From Armigeres subalbatus (lineage: Eukaryota > Arthropoda > Insecta > Diptera > Culicidae), in NCBI RefSeq assembly GCF_024139115.2, contig NC_085140.1:45788180-45852179 (forward strand): a stretch of DNA of 64,000 bases, read 5' to 3'. A program made the translations under genes and the position numbers. Shown here piece by piece: positions 31,430 through 42,395 of this stretch; the first letter of the stretch is position 1; the number at the start of each line of letters is the position of its first letter. The notes beneath the pieces are model-generated. The model was not told where the DNA came from and did not search any database. It saw nothing but the letters and a program-made list of their open reading frames with translations.

Positions 31430-34400
31430 ATTCCACTAAAAAGCTCAAAATAATTTTCTTATCAAAATGCGACGTTTGTCAATATTCGGCCCGAGGTTGC
31501 TTCGTGAAGGTGATTATTTTATGCTCTGGTTCTGCCAAATCGCACCAAGCGAATAAAAATTTATCTTTTTTTTTTGTCAAAGTTTTCGTAGCAAATTCAA
31601 TTGATCACTAATCGTACCAGATATTCCTCAACCCTAGAACAGAGGATATTGTACAACAAATGTACGCCTGGCATGGATGGATCTCCGGGCCTCCTATCGA
31701 AATTTAGGTTTAGGAGACATTCTATAGCCTTTTGGTACGACTTTGTTGAGAATGATAAACGTAGAAATAAAACAAATAAAAATCTTCATTTGTATTAATT
31801 GAACATCCCAAAAATAGATTAAAAGTTGTTTGTAATTTGTTCGTCATGTATGAGTCACGATAGCATGAACAATCAACAATGTGACAAGCTCCATGACCGT
31901 AAGGAGATGATGTATTTGAAGAGCACCCCTTATTCCCGTCCCCGCCTTCATTACGCACTCACATTTCAAACAAATGACTTGATTTCCCGGACATAGAATT
32001 CACTAGTTTATGTACCACTATTTACTAAAAAATCAAGTATTTCGGTTGGAATGTGGCTCAGTTGAAGATGGAGGCTCTGTCCAAGTAGATGCTATCCCTA
32101 TTTAATTCATTTTGAACCGCATTCAAACCGCCTACGATTGCTGCTGAACTTTATTATTAAACCACCCAGGAAATCTCTCACATCCACTCACTCGTTTGCT
32201 TGCCCCAGCCCAACTGAGGCTGAGGGGAGACTGCTGATAAGAGCCCGCCCGAGAAATTCTCAAGGCCAGTGAAGGTATATTGGGGGCATTGATTGCTATG
32301 TTGTCGACGTTCGAATAGCAATTTCACGTGCTTTCATATGTACTATTTATCGAGTGATATGCGTTCAACGAAATCGTGGAAATTTCCCAATTTTATAGAC
32401 AATTTAAACCACCTAGGATCGGGTAAATTGTTTTGCAATTAAACTTATTAATTCTCTTGAATGCAGTGCCATTATCGAGTTTCGTATTCGATGGCTCCGA
32501 TTATTTTCAGACTGTTTTGTGATATTTATATGACACAGGCATTTTGAGTTAATAGAAATAAGAATGGGGCAAAAATAATGCAACTTGAAAATGATGTAGA
32601 TTTGTCAATGCGTTTGTAAGTTATGACTAAAACACCGGACTTAATATGAACTGAGAAAAGCTACTTAACTACTAGATGAATTAATTTTGCAATATTTTGC
32701 AAGTTTTGTTACAAAAATCCGATCTTCAGAGCTTTTGAAATGTCTTCAAACACAACAAAAGAGTCCACTACATCCAAACGATGCACTTCATTCAATGAGC
32801 TGCAAGCAGCGTGACCTGATGCGAAAATTGCCACTGCCCCTGCTGTTATTACTGTACCTATCGTATCTTATGCTGTTGCAACCATAGCGACCTGCTGATG
32901 CTGGTTGGGTTGGGGGTGGTTTGCCATTTCCATCGCATACCTATATCCATCTAACTTGGCTACCCGTCGTCGTCATCGTCGTCGTCGGTCGCACCATTCG
33001 CATCATGCAACTACTACTAGGCCTTGAGGAAGAGTAGCGCACCCGCACAGAAGAAAGGCTGCATCTATTCGCGTTCAGCGTAATTTTATTGATTTAATCA
33101 TCTATCAGTGCATAATTTCATTACGTCTTAAATTACAAGAAAATTTGGAAAATTCTAAACTTGCATTGCAAACTGATTTATCGCTCCCATTTTTATCTTT
33201 GTTGATTCACTGCGAATCTTCAAAGTGCTCACTGGAAGACATTTGGCAATGCTTCTACAACTACATTGTATGATGAACATAAACGTGAAACGACCCCATC
33301 CCCGTTTTGCTGAGCAATACACCTTTTACACGTTAGGCCATGCGGAGACGCTCAAACTGGAAAAGTTTATCACCCAATTTGGAACTTCATTTCAGCCGAT
33401 TTCTGACCTACGTCACGTTTGATCCGCTGGGTGCTGGCGTATGAATAGTAAATGAGACTATCCCAATAATGTATGTAAGCAGACCGTACTTTGACGTGTC
33501 GAATGATTGCCAAAAGAGCGGTGCCACTATATGTGTGGGTCGCTTTGATAGACTGGAATTATTCCACATGGATGCCTTCAACCATCTTTGGGCAGTTGTA
33601 GAATAGGAATGGGGAAGAATGAAAGAAATGTTATGGAAGGGGAAAACATGTCGGCGTCGTCGTCTTTCCGCATTTATCAGTTGGTAAACATTGTACAACC
33701 TGTACGTTCAACCTAAATCGTATAAATGAGTCAACGCTGGGTGGCCGATAGATTTGGTTAGAATTGACAAAAAAAGCGATAAGAAATCAATTTCGTTCAA
33801 GCGTTTAGTTGAAAATTTGAAATATGCGTTAGAATGATTCATTCTCACACATGAAGTTTTTCTTTTTCGAGATTGGCACCGCCAGTTAATTTCAAAACTG
33901 AATTTCGGTAAAAAATGTAATTTGTTGCTGATTATCAGCAAATTTTCGTATCTCAGCAATCAAGACGTTTCATTGTGATCTGGGATAAAGTCTTGATTGT
34001 TTGGAGCACGGTGCGGTGCAGTGCCAGTGGTAAAGTGCAGTAAACGAAAATGGTTGAGGGTCGGCCAAAACAAAAATCCTTTACTTTTACTTGATTTAAT
34101 TAAGGAAACATTGTCCAAAACAGATGTTAATTTACCTAAGGGTCGATTCTTGTATAGGTCAGTCGTTCCTGAGCCGCCAATCGGCATTCTCCCTGCACAC
34201 CGGCCGCATTGGCGCATCTTCCTCTTGGTCCCTCTTCCGGCATACACACTACATGTCCAGCCCACTGGGATATAAACAAACGCCAAAAAATCCATCAATG
34301 TTTTGGTATCCAACGACATGAATCGATGAACTAAAGGGATAAAGATGCAACGGTGCTCATCTGTTAAATTCTTTGTCAAAATATATCATTTCGTTGAGAT

Positions 34401-34723
34401 CGTACTTCATCAGAAATTTGATAACGCTCCTTGAATATTCTTATCGTTAAAGGGTGTCGAACTACTCGCCTAAAATAGATCTATCATCCAATTGTCATGA
34501 AATTTTCAAGGACTAAATACAATATAGAATCTTGGTATACGAAACTATTTAACTTTATTTGTAACACACATAAATTAGTCAAATAATCTAAAATATTGAT
34601 GTTATTTTTACTAGCCAATGTTCACGCGAGAGGTCAAATGAATCATGTTCCGTAATACAATTTTTTTGGTGCCTCCAAGCTTGATCGACCGCAACTCTAG
34701 TTATTTTTGGGGTCATTGGCACG
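31430..34723. other. 3.3 kb of intron without a recognised element
   Basis: Contains a GTC/CGT trinucleotide repeat at about 32,964-32,990 and several short ORFs. The longest (33960-34379 minus, 139 codons, with CGRCAGRMP) does not resemble a family I can name. Some of this may be unique intronic sequence; no splice-competent exon is evident. Confidence 0.35.
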
Positions 34724-34735
34724 AAATTGGATTCT

Positions 34736-35045
34736 TCTTCTTCTTCTTACTGGCATTACATCCCTACACTGGGAGCATTACATCCCTACAAGCCGCCTCG
34801 CAGCTTAGTGTTCATTAAGCACTTCCACAGTTATTAAATGCGAGGTTTCTAAGCCAGGTTACCATTTTGGCATTCGTATATCATGAGGCTAGCACGATGA
34901 TACCTTTATGCCCAGGGTAGTCGAAACAATTTCCAATCCGAAAATTGCCTAGACCGGCACCGGGAATCGAACCCAGCCACCAGCCAGCTCAGCATGGTAT
35001 TGCTTTGTAGCCGCGCGTCTTACCGCACGGCTAAGGAGGGCCCAC
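34736..35045 (-). mobile_element. Feilai-like tRNA-derived SINE with 12-bp TSD
   Basis: Flanked by AAATTGGATTCT (34724-34735 and 35046-35057). On the minus strand it starts GGGCCCTCCTTAGCCGTGCG (A box TTAGCCGTGCGG), has a B box GGTTCGATTCCC at about 34,965-34,977, a tRNA-unrelated body (CTTAGAAACCTCGCATTTAA), and ends AATGCCAGTAAGAAGAAGAA. The layout and sequence style match the Feilai SINEs of Aedes. RNA polymerase III transcription is expected from the boxes. Confidence 0.85.
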
Positions 35046-35159
35046 AAATTGGATTCTAGCAACAATTAATTCCCCACACCCTTTATTGCAATCAAATTGG
35101 TAATAAAGATTTAACGGTCCAGAAAAGTATATAAAGCTCTTTTAGTGGAATGTATTCAA

Positions 35160-35394
35160 CCGTCTAAGACGAATCAAGTACTCCCATTTAATTCCACTAG
35201 TTAATTTTTGTTATCTTTGCAGATACGTATTTCGACCACAACTGTGTGGTCGTCTTCAGTCTCGTCGAGTCAAGTACGAGACACTGAAGACGACCACACA
35301 GTTGTGGTCGAAATACGTATCTGCAAAGATAACGAAAATTAACTAGTGGAATTAAATGGAGAGTACTTAATTCGTCTTAGACGGATTTAACGGT
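35160..35394. mobile_element. 235-bp palindromic MITE (PAL1, copy 2)
   Basis: Starts CCGTCTAAGACGAATCAAGT and ends with its inverse (ATTCGTCTTAGACGG). Arms share GATACGTATTTCGACCACAA. An outer TTTAGTGGAATGTATTCAA just before the left end also occurs beside the other PAL1 copies, so the true ends may lie about 20 bp further out. Confidence 0.8.
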
Positions 35395-36437
35395 GTTCAT
35401 CTTTGAAATGCTTTGTCAAAGTATATCATTGCGTTCATATCATACTTTATATGAATTGAGGTAACGATTAATCAAGATTTATATCAGTCATGGAAATAAT
35501 TTAGTGTGAAGAAAAGCCAATAAAACAAACAAACACCAACACTACTTGTCCCATCTTGAAAAACGACCGCATATGAAACCCATTATCATGGAAATTTCCA
35601 TCTGGGACAAATCGGATTGTTTTTTTTGGGCTTTCCGACCGTTAGTCGTTACACATTTTAACTCGAATACGACGAAAATTCATTTGGAACTGTAATGCGA
35701 CCATAGACAGTAAAAGTACTAGGGAAACCACAATAAACAATTATTTCAGAAATCTATAGTAAGGGAGAATACATTGGTTTGCGCTATCCATTTGCGGATA
35801 TCCATGAAACCTTCTAAAAATTATCTTGCAAATTCTTCCAATAATATTGAAATAAAATAAGACCAAGATTATATTCCTTCAGGAATCCACCAGGATATTT
35901 TGTCAGGAGTTCCCCGGATATTTTTCTTGGGATCCGCCTTCAAAGTAGACCTGTGCACCGATCTTCTTTGAATCGGCGGTGACGTGAAGCAATTTTCTAA
36001 CGGCGGCGGCGGCTCAACCGGCGACGTGCCGCCGTTGCTCTCGACGGCGGATACTTGGATCGGAGTGGTCCAAAACTATCCTTCAAACTCCTTTTTAAAT
36101 GCTGGCATTTCTCGAGCATTAAAAATCGGTAAGCATAATTCATATTAACCTTTTGTCTGTGCTCTGGGGTCAATAATAGTGACCCCAGGTCACTTTGAAA
36201 GGCTGCCATTTTTTTAGTTTTCAACCGATTCTCCTAGTTTTTTTTTTTGGTAGTTTGGTGAAACTCGCCGAGATCTGTCCTCTAGGTGCAAACAGTGATT
36301 TTTCATGCTTATTTTACTTATATGTGAAAATCTTGCATCTTCTAAAACAGGTCATACGGGAGGCGTGTGCTTTGACATGAGGCATTGGTTAGCTTAGAAC
36401 TTGGGCGCTTGGCCGGTTAGCTTAGAACTGACTCAAG
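35395..36437. other. Intronic spacer
   Basis: No gene. GC-rich GGCGGCGGCGG and GACGTGCCGCCGTTG words near 35,998-36,045 are locally self-complementary and may belong to a small unassigned repeat. Confidence 0.3.
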
Positions 36438-36922
36438 ATATTCCGATATATGGAATTATCAACATTGCAAATATTCTTATCGCACAAATTTGAAATTTGT
36501 AAAGATGATGTCTTTAGCAAAGTTCGCCTGGTGAGAATGTTTACAAAACAGGTTGCCAAAAATACTACGCATCAAAATACATCAGATCTCACATGGAACA
36601 ATATACTCAAATATAACTGCTCACTAGCGCCGCCTCTTGGTAGAAGCGTTCATTACACTGAGCTCCGCTTTGTAGTCTTGGACATCCTGATCAATTTTGC
36701 CGAGTACAACTTGGGTGTAGGTACTAACGATCTCAAGCTATAGCTTGAATGCAAGAATATTGCAAGCTCAGTAGCGCCGTTTATTTGGTAAATTCCTAAT
36801 TATTTTTTTCCTCACAAGACAGTCTATTCCCACTATATGAACTTGGCTAAATACATTTCAAATTACAAATTTTAAATCTGTGCAACAGGGATATTTACAA
36901 TTTAGAAAATTCCATATATCGG
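36438..36922. mobile_element. Possible MITE with TIR TTCCGATATATGGAATT
   Basis: TTCCGATATATGGAATTATC at the left is mirrored by AAAATTCCATATATCGGAAG at the right, 485 bp apart, with partly mirrored interior (AAATTTGAAATTTGTA; TTTCAAATTACAAATTT). The 97-codon ORF inside (36450-36743) has no family resemblance. TSD not resolved. Confidence 0.5.
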
Positions 36923-36927
36923 AAGAT

Positions 36928-37378
36928 AGGGTAAATCCGGGTATAGATGCCGCACTTCTGAGATCTGGTAGAACGGACTTGATTTATTGGCACAAATGTA
37001 CGTGAGAGTGTGTCTTTTGTAGCGAAAACAATAACGTAAGTAGTAACTGCTCATTCTTATCGGGCACAAAACACTTTTATTTATGCGGCAGAGGCCGTAA
37101 AATTTCTAACACTATTTTTTATAAAGATTTTTCGAGCGGTTTTGCGAAAATTCTTACGAATCCACATGTTTATTTCATTATGTGAATACTCTAAAGAGCT
37201 TCTTGGTTATGTGTGTAAACAGTTTACGTTTTGAGTAAAAATTATAGTGATGTGGCGTCTATCGGTATAGATGCCGCAAAAAAATGAGGGTGATGTGCCG
37301 CACCTACCTAATATCAGCATTTAAATGAGATATTATTATTTAAAAAGGTCTGGCATCTTACCCGGATATTGCGTTAGC
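36928..37378. mobile_element. Possible MITE with ATCCGGGTA-type ends
   Basis: GGTAAATCCGGGTATAGATG near the left is partly mirrored by GCATCTTACCCGGATATTGC near the right; GATGCCGCA and TGTGCCGCA words lie inside. The ends are imperfect and no TSD is seen. Confidence 0.35.
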
Positions 37379-37547
37379 CTAAAATAATGATTTCATATAT
37401 AAATACTATCCATTTTATATTCTACCTCCAGGAGTTTTTCCAAGAATCCCTCCAGGAATTTCTTCAAGAATTCATTGAAATTCTACAATGGTTCGTCCGG
37501 GAGGTGGTGTAATTCTTAGTTAAAGTACTAGCGAAAATCATGAATTG

Positions 37548-37800
37548 TGCCTTCCTTAGCTTAGCGATTACAAACGTAGGCCATGCTGAAAGAGACTGGA
37601 TTCAATTCATAGTACGGTGTAAGTATTTAGGGTATTCTCCTATGCCTATTAGCACCAACGTGGGTATGACACAGGAATGCAAAAATAGTGAATCGGCTTA
37701 GAAACCTTGCAGTAATAATAACTTTTGTAGTGAACACTAAGCCGTGATACGGCAATTCTCAAATGAGAATATAATGCCAACAAAGAAGAACAGAAGAGAG
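37548..37800 (+). mobile_element. Degenerate Feilai-like SINE
   Basis: Starts with an A-box-like CCTTAGCTTAGCGATTAC and B-box-like GGATTCAATTC. It then has the body words GGCTTAGAAACCTTGCAGTA and GAACACTAAGCCGTGATACGG, and a tail of ACAAAGAAGAACAGAAG, in the same order as the SINE at 34,736-35,045 read on its sense strand. Several substitutions show it is older. Confidence 0.65.
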
Positions 37801-38204
37801 AACTCCAGCAGATCATACCTGACATTCCAATAAAAAACTCAAAGGTGCAGCCCAATCGGGTTGTACGCAAAGGTGACGTAGGACTACGTAGCTATTCGAA
37901 ATTGATAGTATTTGCCATAATAATTTGTGTCGTTTTATTAACATTGAGCAAACTGCTCGGAGGCCAACTGAATCAAGAAGTCGAATAGTTGTTCCCAGTT
38001 GGATGGACTTTGAGTCTCTAACCGTGAAATTAACATGACTCATTGGCCGCTGAAGCCACTCGACTGGCTTTCAGTCGGGGACATCACAATCCTTACTTTG
38101 CCACGAACGCTTACATCGCGGGCAAAGACCAAACGTTGCATTTAAATATATTTGTGTTTGGTTTCACGCCACTTCTGATTCTGCTTATTTCTCCTTTATT
38201 TAGG

Positions 38205-38600
38205 CCATTTTTGAGGATGGTGTCCTCCAAAAAGGTCTTTATGCATACAAAAGAAGGTTGATCCGACAATCCGATATGAACTTTCTTTAAAGTGCAATAC
38301 TCAATCGTAACAAGTAAATTTGAAAGCGCGGTGGAGGGAGATGATGCAATTAATTTGAACGGGTGGAATCACTAACAGCAACCAAGCTACCACGCTAAAC
38401 CCGATGCCGCCGAAACAATCCATTTTCGCAATTAACTCTTTCTTTCCATAACATACTGGTCCTGAGGAGAACCAATTTTCTTTTCCCAATGCGTCTTTCC
38501 AATAAGTAACTGCATCCAAACGCTTGACAGCACCTTGCGTTGAAATTGTCCGACCGCCTTCGTGCTGCTGTGTCCGCTCCGATGCATCGAATGTCGAACC
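38205..38600 (-). pseudogene. Triplicated small ORF, copy 1 (partial)
   Basis: Minus-strand ORF (38301-38519) encodes LGKENWFSSGPVCYGKKELI then AKMDCFGGIGFSVVAWLLLV and a short basic tail ending FKFTCYD. A hydrophobic stretch of about 20 residues (GFSVVAWLLLVIPPVQI) could be a membrane segment. Two near copies follow at 38,726-39,298 and 39,808-40,149. I do not recognise the protein; whether any copy is expressed is unknown. Confidence 0.5.
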
Positions 38601-38604
38601 GAAT

Positions 38605-38820
38605 CCCGATTAAAACGGCTCGCGCGCGCCGAACAGCAGCTTTCTTGTATTTAATAAATTAAGCCCGTTAGCACCGCCCCTTTGTGATCTAATATGGGTG
38701 TTAATAAAATGTGCACTCATAACGATTAATGAAGGGGCGGGGCTAATGGAATTACTTCATTAGATATAAGAAAGCTGCTTTTAGACGCGCGCGAGCCATT
38801 TTGATCGGGATTCCGCAGCA
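38605..38820. repeat. CpG-rich palindromic block, copy 1
   Basis: GAATCCCGATTAAAACGGCT with CGCGCGCG on the left is mirrored by CGCGCGAGCC with GATCGGGATTC on the right, with AAGCAGCTTTCTT and AAGAAAGCTGCTTT and CCGCCCCTTT and AAGGGGCGGG as inner arms. It lies just upstream of ORF copy 1 (minus strand). A second copy sits at about 39,285-39,500 upstream of ORF copy 2. Confidence 0.7.
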
Positions 38821-39298
38821 GACAACGGACCTTTCGGAGAATGACAAATTCTAAGAATCTTATGAAATTTTCTCGCAAGATTCTGAATTTGGTTATGAGC
38901 TGTTGGTTATCTAAGATGGGTATTGTTGTGGAGAGTAACAACAGAAATTTGATGATGCAGTAAATTTGAATGGATGGAATCACTAACAGCAACCAAGGTA
39001 CCACGCCAAACCCGATGCCACCGAAACAGTCCATTTTCGCAATTAACTCTTTCTTTCCATAAAATGTTGGTCCTGAGAAGAACCAATTTTCTTTTCCCAA
39101 TGCGCCTTCTGTCCAATAACTAACTGCATCCAATCGCTTGTCGACACCTTGCGTTGCAACTGTCCGACCGCCACTCGATGATTTTTCGCTAAGCCTCCAA
39201 AAGTTGAAATAAATTTTCAGCATTGCCACCCACTCAGTGCTGCTGTGTCCGCTCCGCTGCATTGAATGTCGAACCGCTCTCTGTAGAATCCCGATCAA
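38726..39298 (-). CDS. Triplicated small ORF, copy 2 (190 codons, unrecognised protein)
   Basis: ATG at 39298 gives a 190-codon frame: an N-terminal part with Arg and Ser (MIGILQRAVRHSMQRSG), then the shared core from about residue 58 (LDAVSYWTEGALGKENWFFS, YGKKELIAKMDCFGG, a hydrophobic stretch GFGVVPWLLLVIPSI). After that the C-terminus differs from the other copies because the 3' part is replaced. The core is nearly identical to copy 3, which suggests recent duplication. I recognise no family. It may be a gene, a pseudogene, or part of an uncatalogued repeat. Confidence 0.35.
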   Translation of the reverse strand: MIGILQRAVRHSMQRSGHSSTEWVAMLKIYFNFWRLSEKSSSGGRTVATQGVDKRLDAVSYWTEGALGKENWFFSGPTFYGKKELIAKMDCFGGIGFGVVPWLLLVIPSIQIYCIIKFLLLLSTTIPILDNQQLITKFRILRENFIRFLEFVILRKVRCLLRNPDQNGSRASKSSFLISNEVIPLAPPLH

Positions 39299-39500
39299 AA
39301 TGGCTCGCGCGCGCCGGAAAGCAGCTTTTTTGTATTTAATAAATTAAGCTCGTTAGCCCCGCCCCTTTCTGATCTGATATGGGTGTAAATATAATGTGCA
39401 CTCAACGATTAATGAAGGGGCGGGGCTAATGGAATTACTTCATTAGATATAAGAAAGCTGCTTTTTGGGGTGCGCGAGCCAGTTCTATCGAGATTCCGCA
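39285..39500. repeat. CpG-rich palindromic block, copy 2
   Basis: Close duplicate of 38,605-38,820 (CGCGCGCCGGAAAGCAGC ... GGGGCGGGGCTAATGG). Followed on its right side by the same 100-bp tail (GACAACGGACC, then AATGACAAATTCTAAGAATC), so the two blocks are about 680 bp apart as tandem copies together with the ORF. Confidence 0.7.
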
Positions 39501-39807
39501 GACAACGGACCGTTCGAAGAATGACAAATTCTAAGAATCCTATGAAATTTTCTCGATTCTGAATTTGGTTATGAGATGTAGTTTATCTTAGATGTGTATT
39601 GTTACGAGGAATAACAGCAGAAATTTCACTCAAGACGAAGTTTCTTCATATTACCAAACATTATCTCTTGGCATCTGTCTGTCCGAGCGACGTTCACTAA
39701 TGGGTGGTTGCTGTAGATAGTTTCCACAGAGGTGGCGTCCTCATTGATTTTATACAAAAGAAGGTTGATCCGACTATCCGAAATAAACTTTCTTTCAAGT
39801 ACAAAAC

Positions 39808-40149
39808 TCAATCGTAAATAGCAAATTTGATAGCGCGTCGAAGGGAGATGATGCAGTAAATTTGAATGGATGGAATCACTAACAGCAACCAAGGTACCAC
39901 GCCAAACCCGATGCCACCGAAACAGTCCATTTTCGCAATTAACTCTTTCTTTCCATAAAATGTTGGTCCTGAGAAGAACCAATTTTCTTTTCCCAATGTT
40001 CCTTTCCAACTAACTGACACCACAATTTGTAATAAATTTTTAGCATCGGCACTGGCGGTGCGGGATCGCCACAGTGCTATTTTTATGGTCAACCTTTTCT
40101 TCATATTAAATTCTGGTTCGTTGAGGTTGAATGATCTGCAGGAACACAT
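39808..40149 (-). CDS. Triplicated small ORF, copy 3 (113 codons, unrecognised protein)
   Basis: ATG at 40149, with a different N-terminus (MCSCRSFNLNEPEFNMKK, ALWRSRTASADAKNLL) then the shared core LGKENWFFSGPTFYGKKELI with the hydrophobic GFGVVPWLLLVIPSIQIYCI and the tail SLRRAIKFAIYD before the stop at 39808. The same tail (with changes) ends copy 1, and the 3' flank (AAAGAAGGTTGATCCGAC) is also shared with copy 1. The constant core and C-terminus versus the variable N-terminus could reflect splicing or separate breakpoints. Confidence 0.35.
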   Translation of the reverse strand: MCSCRSFNLNEPEFNMKKRLTIKIALWRSRTASADAKNLLQIVVSVSWKGTLGKENWFFSGPTFYGKKELIAKMDCFGGIGFGVVPWLLLVIPSIQIYCIISLRRAIKFAIYD

Positions 40150-40289
40150 CGAGCACCATCACCAATGCGATGGATTTCTTTTGAAAATGTCATTAGCGCC
40201 TCCGTGATGCTGAGTCCGCTCCGCTGCGATAGCTTTGATGCGTCTGCTCTGCGTAAAATCTTGTTCAAACTGAGGATTAGATCCAAACC

Positions 40290-41040
40290 CGCAAGTGACT
40301 GATTTTTGATGTCTGTGCTAGTGATGCATTACGTGATTGGCTGGTTGACCTATTTCTAAACTTTTTATCAATTTTCGATAATAAATAGTTAAAAGTATTT
40401 TCATATTAATACAAAGAAGCGTTGCCTCATCCTTGATCGAATGGTCCAAAAAAATGAAAATCCATCGAGAAACGGCTTAGAAATTAAAGTTTAAAGTCTA
40501 TCATATTTTCGTGACGGTCCCCGATTTTCGCAATCGTAAAGTGTACCCCAATATAGAAAACACAGACGTAGTCCTACGTCAAAATTTCAGGAACTGATAA
40601 AGGAAATTTTCCAGGAGTTTCTCATTTAGAAATTCTGGGAAATTCCTCAGAACTTTTGGATAAGATAATCTCCAAAAATCCAATATAAGAAATTCTTCTG
40701 GTGAATTTAAAATCAGGGAATATAAATACCCCCGAATTCTTGTATAGGAACTTTACAGAATTTCTTTGTAGAAGGAACATTTCAGAAGTCCAAGCAAGCA
40801 ATGAAAATTCCTGGGAGAAGATTTCTTCATAATTCGTGAGGGAGAAATTCCCTAGAGTTGTTGAAGAGGAATTATCTAGAATATCTGGGCTGATGTGAAT
40901 AATTACCCAGGATCCTCGTAGGAGAGATTCTTCAGATTTGCCGAAGGAGGATTTCCCCTTAAATTTGGAAAATGGATTCCCTAAAATTCGTGCGAAAGGA
41001 ATTGCACTGAACTTTTGGAGGATCTTACTTACGTGACTTC
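40290..41040. other. Intronic spacer with purine/pyrimidine-rich drift
   Basis: No gene. Many loosely repeated phrases such as AATTCCTCAGAAC, GAAATTCTT and AGGAATT suggest an old degenerate repeat. A GACGTAGTCCTACGTC palindrome lies at 40,566-40,581. Confidence 0.35.
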
Positions 41041-42395
41041 TTTTGTTTATTTATTGAGGCTTCGCCGCCATGAGCCTCTGCGTCTGCTTCTACTGCGATG
41101 TCCCGCTGGGTTCCAGTCTAATGCTTGTTTACAGATTTCGTTTCTGCCCCTACGTAGAGTGTGCCAGCCCCACTTCCGATACCGAATTTTTGTTGCTATC
41201 GGCCTCTGGTGACAACGACAATGGAGCTCGTTGTTTGAGATCCAGTTGTGAGGCCACCAGGTTCGAATTATATACCGCAGGCATCTGTTGATGAACACCT
41301 GCAGCCGTTGAGTGTTCTCCACTAATACACACAATGTTTCGCTAGCATATAACAGCACAGATTTCACGTTAGAGTTGAAAATTCGTATTTTGGAGCGTTT
41401 ACTTATCTGCCTGTTTTCCAGATATTTCTTAAACTCGCAAAGGCAGCCCTTGCTTTCTTGGTACGTGCGCCTATGTCGATTTTGGTACCGCCGTCTGACG
41501 CCATTTGGCTACCAAGATATTGGAAGCTTTCAACATTCTCCCGGCTACTGTGAAACTGGAAGGGCATCGTATTTACATCCAACGATTTGGTTTTGTTGAC
41601 GTTGATGGCTAAGCCTGCCGAGGAGGAGCGCTCGGCAAGGTCGTTGAGCTTACTCTGCATATCAGAGCACCGTTGAGCGCGGAGTGCAACGTCATCAGCC
41701 AATTTGAAGTCGTTTAGGTGCTCCATGGTTATAGGCTGCCATAACAGCCCGCGGTTTGGTTCACGGTCAATCGCATCTACCAGAATCTCGTCGATTACGA
41801 TGAGGAACAGTAACGGTGATAGAATACATCCTTGCCTCACACCAGCTACGACCCGGATAGGGTCGGACAAGACCCCACTGTGCAGCACACGAAAAGGCCT
41901 CGTACTGTGCCTCGATGAGGCATATGATTTTCTCAGGAACCCCCTTGCGTCTCAGGGCGCCCCACATATTTTCGTGATTGAGACGGTCGAAAGCTTTTTC
42001 CTAGTCAATGAATACCAAGTAAAGGGACTCTTGGAATTCTTTGACCTGCTCCAGAATGATACGGAGCGTGACAATATGGTCCACACAGGATCTTCCGCCA
42101 CGGAATCCGGCCAGCTGCCGCCGGAGAGTCGTATCGATCTTCTCCTGAATCCGAGCTAGGATTACTTTGCATGGAACTTTTTTTTGTATCGTTATTAAGG
42201 AGGCTTTCAGCCCTTGGCTGGCTCACCTCCGGTTTGCATAGAACTTTGAGAACGGTACACAGCAACATAATACCTCGCCAGTTATCGCATACAGTCAGAT
42301 CACCCTTTTTGGGTACTTCCACCAAGATATCTTGCATCCAGTCGACCGGGAAAGTTGCGGTGTCTCAGATATTACTCTTGAATGATGCGCGGTCG
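41036..42395 (-). pseudogene. Broken RTE/SR2-like LINE reverse transcriptase fragment
   Basis: Minus-strand frames in order from the right: KKGDLTVCDNWRGIMLLCTV, then (after a small insertion at 42,181-42,232) SGEDRYDSPAAAGRIPW in a shifted frame. Next come MWGALRRKGVPEKIICLIEA and GVRQGCILSPLLFLIVIDEI, then KLADDVALRAQRC (catalytic Asp pair with Leu instead of the usual Phe), VESFQYLGSQMASDGG, and a C-terminus with YRKWGWHTLRRGRNEICKQA and LDWNPAGHRSRSRRRGSW. The last motif is typical of SR2-like RTE elements. Several frameshifts; endonuclease part missing. Confidence 0.75.
42181..42232 (-). mobile_element. Very small (about 52-bp) retroposon-like insertion with 15-bp TSD, copy M1
   Basis: It interrupts the LINE frame at 42.2 kb. 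Direct repeats TTTGCATGGAACTTT (42166-42180) and TTTGCATAGAACTTT (42233-42247) flank it, one mismatch in 15. On the minus strand it reads CCGGAGGTGAGCCAGCCAAG then GGCTGAAAGCCTCCTTAATA and an A-rich end. GAGG/CCTC and AGCC/GGCT can pair into a hairpin. Related copies are at 54,421-54,474 and 59,452-59,477. Confidence 0.75.

Noticed and set aside
32940..33000. GTC/CGT trinucleotide repeat as possible coding or regulatory element
   Set aside because: A short simple repeat with no ORF context; ordinary microsatellite.
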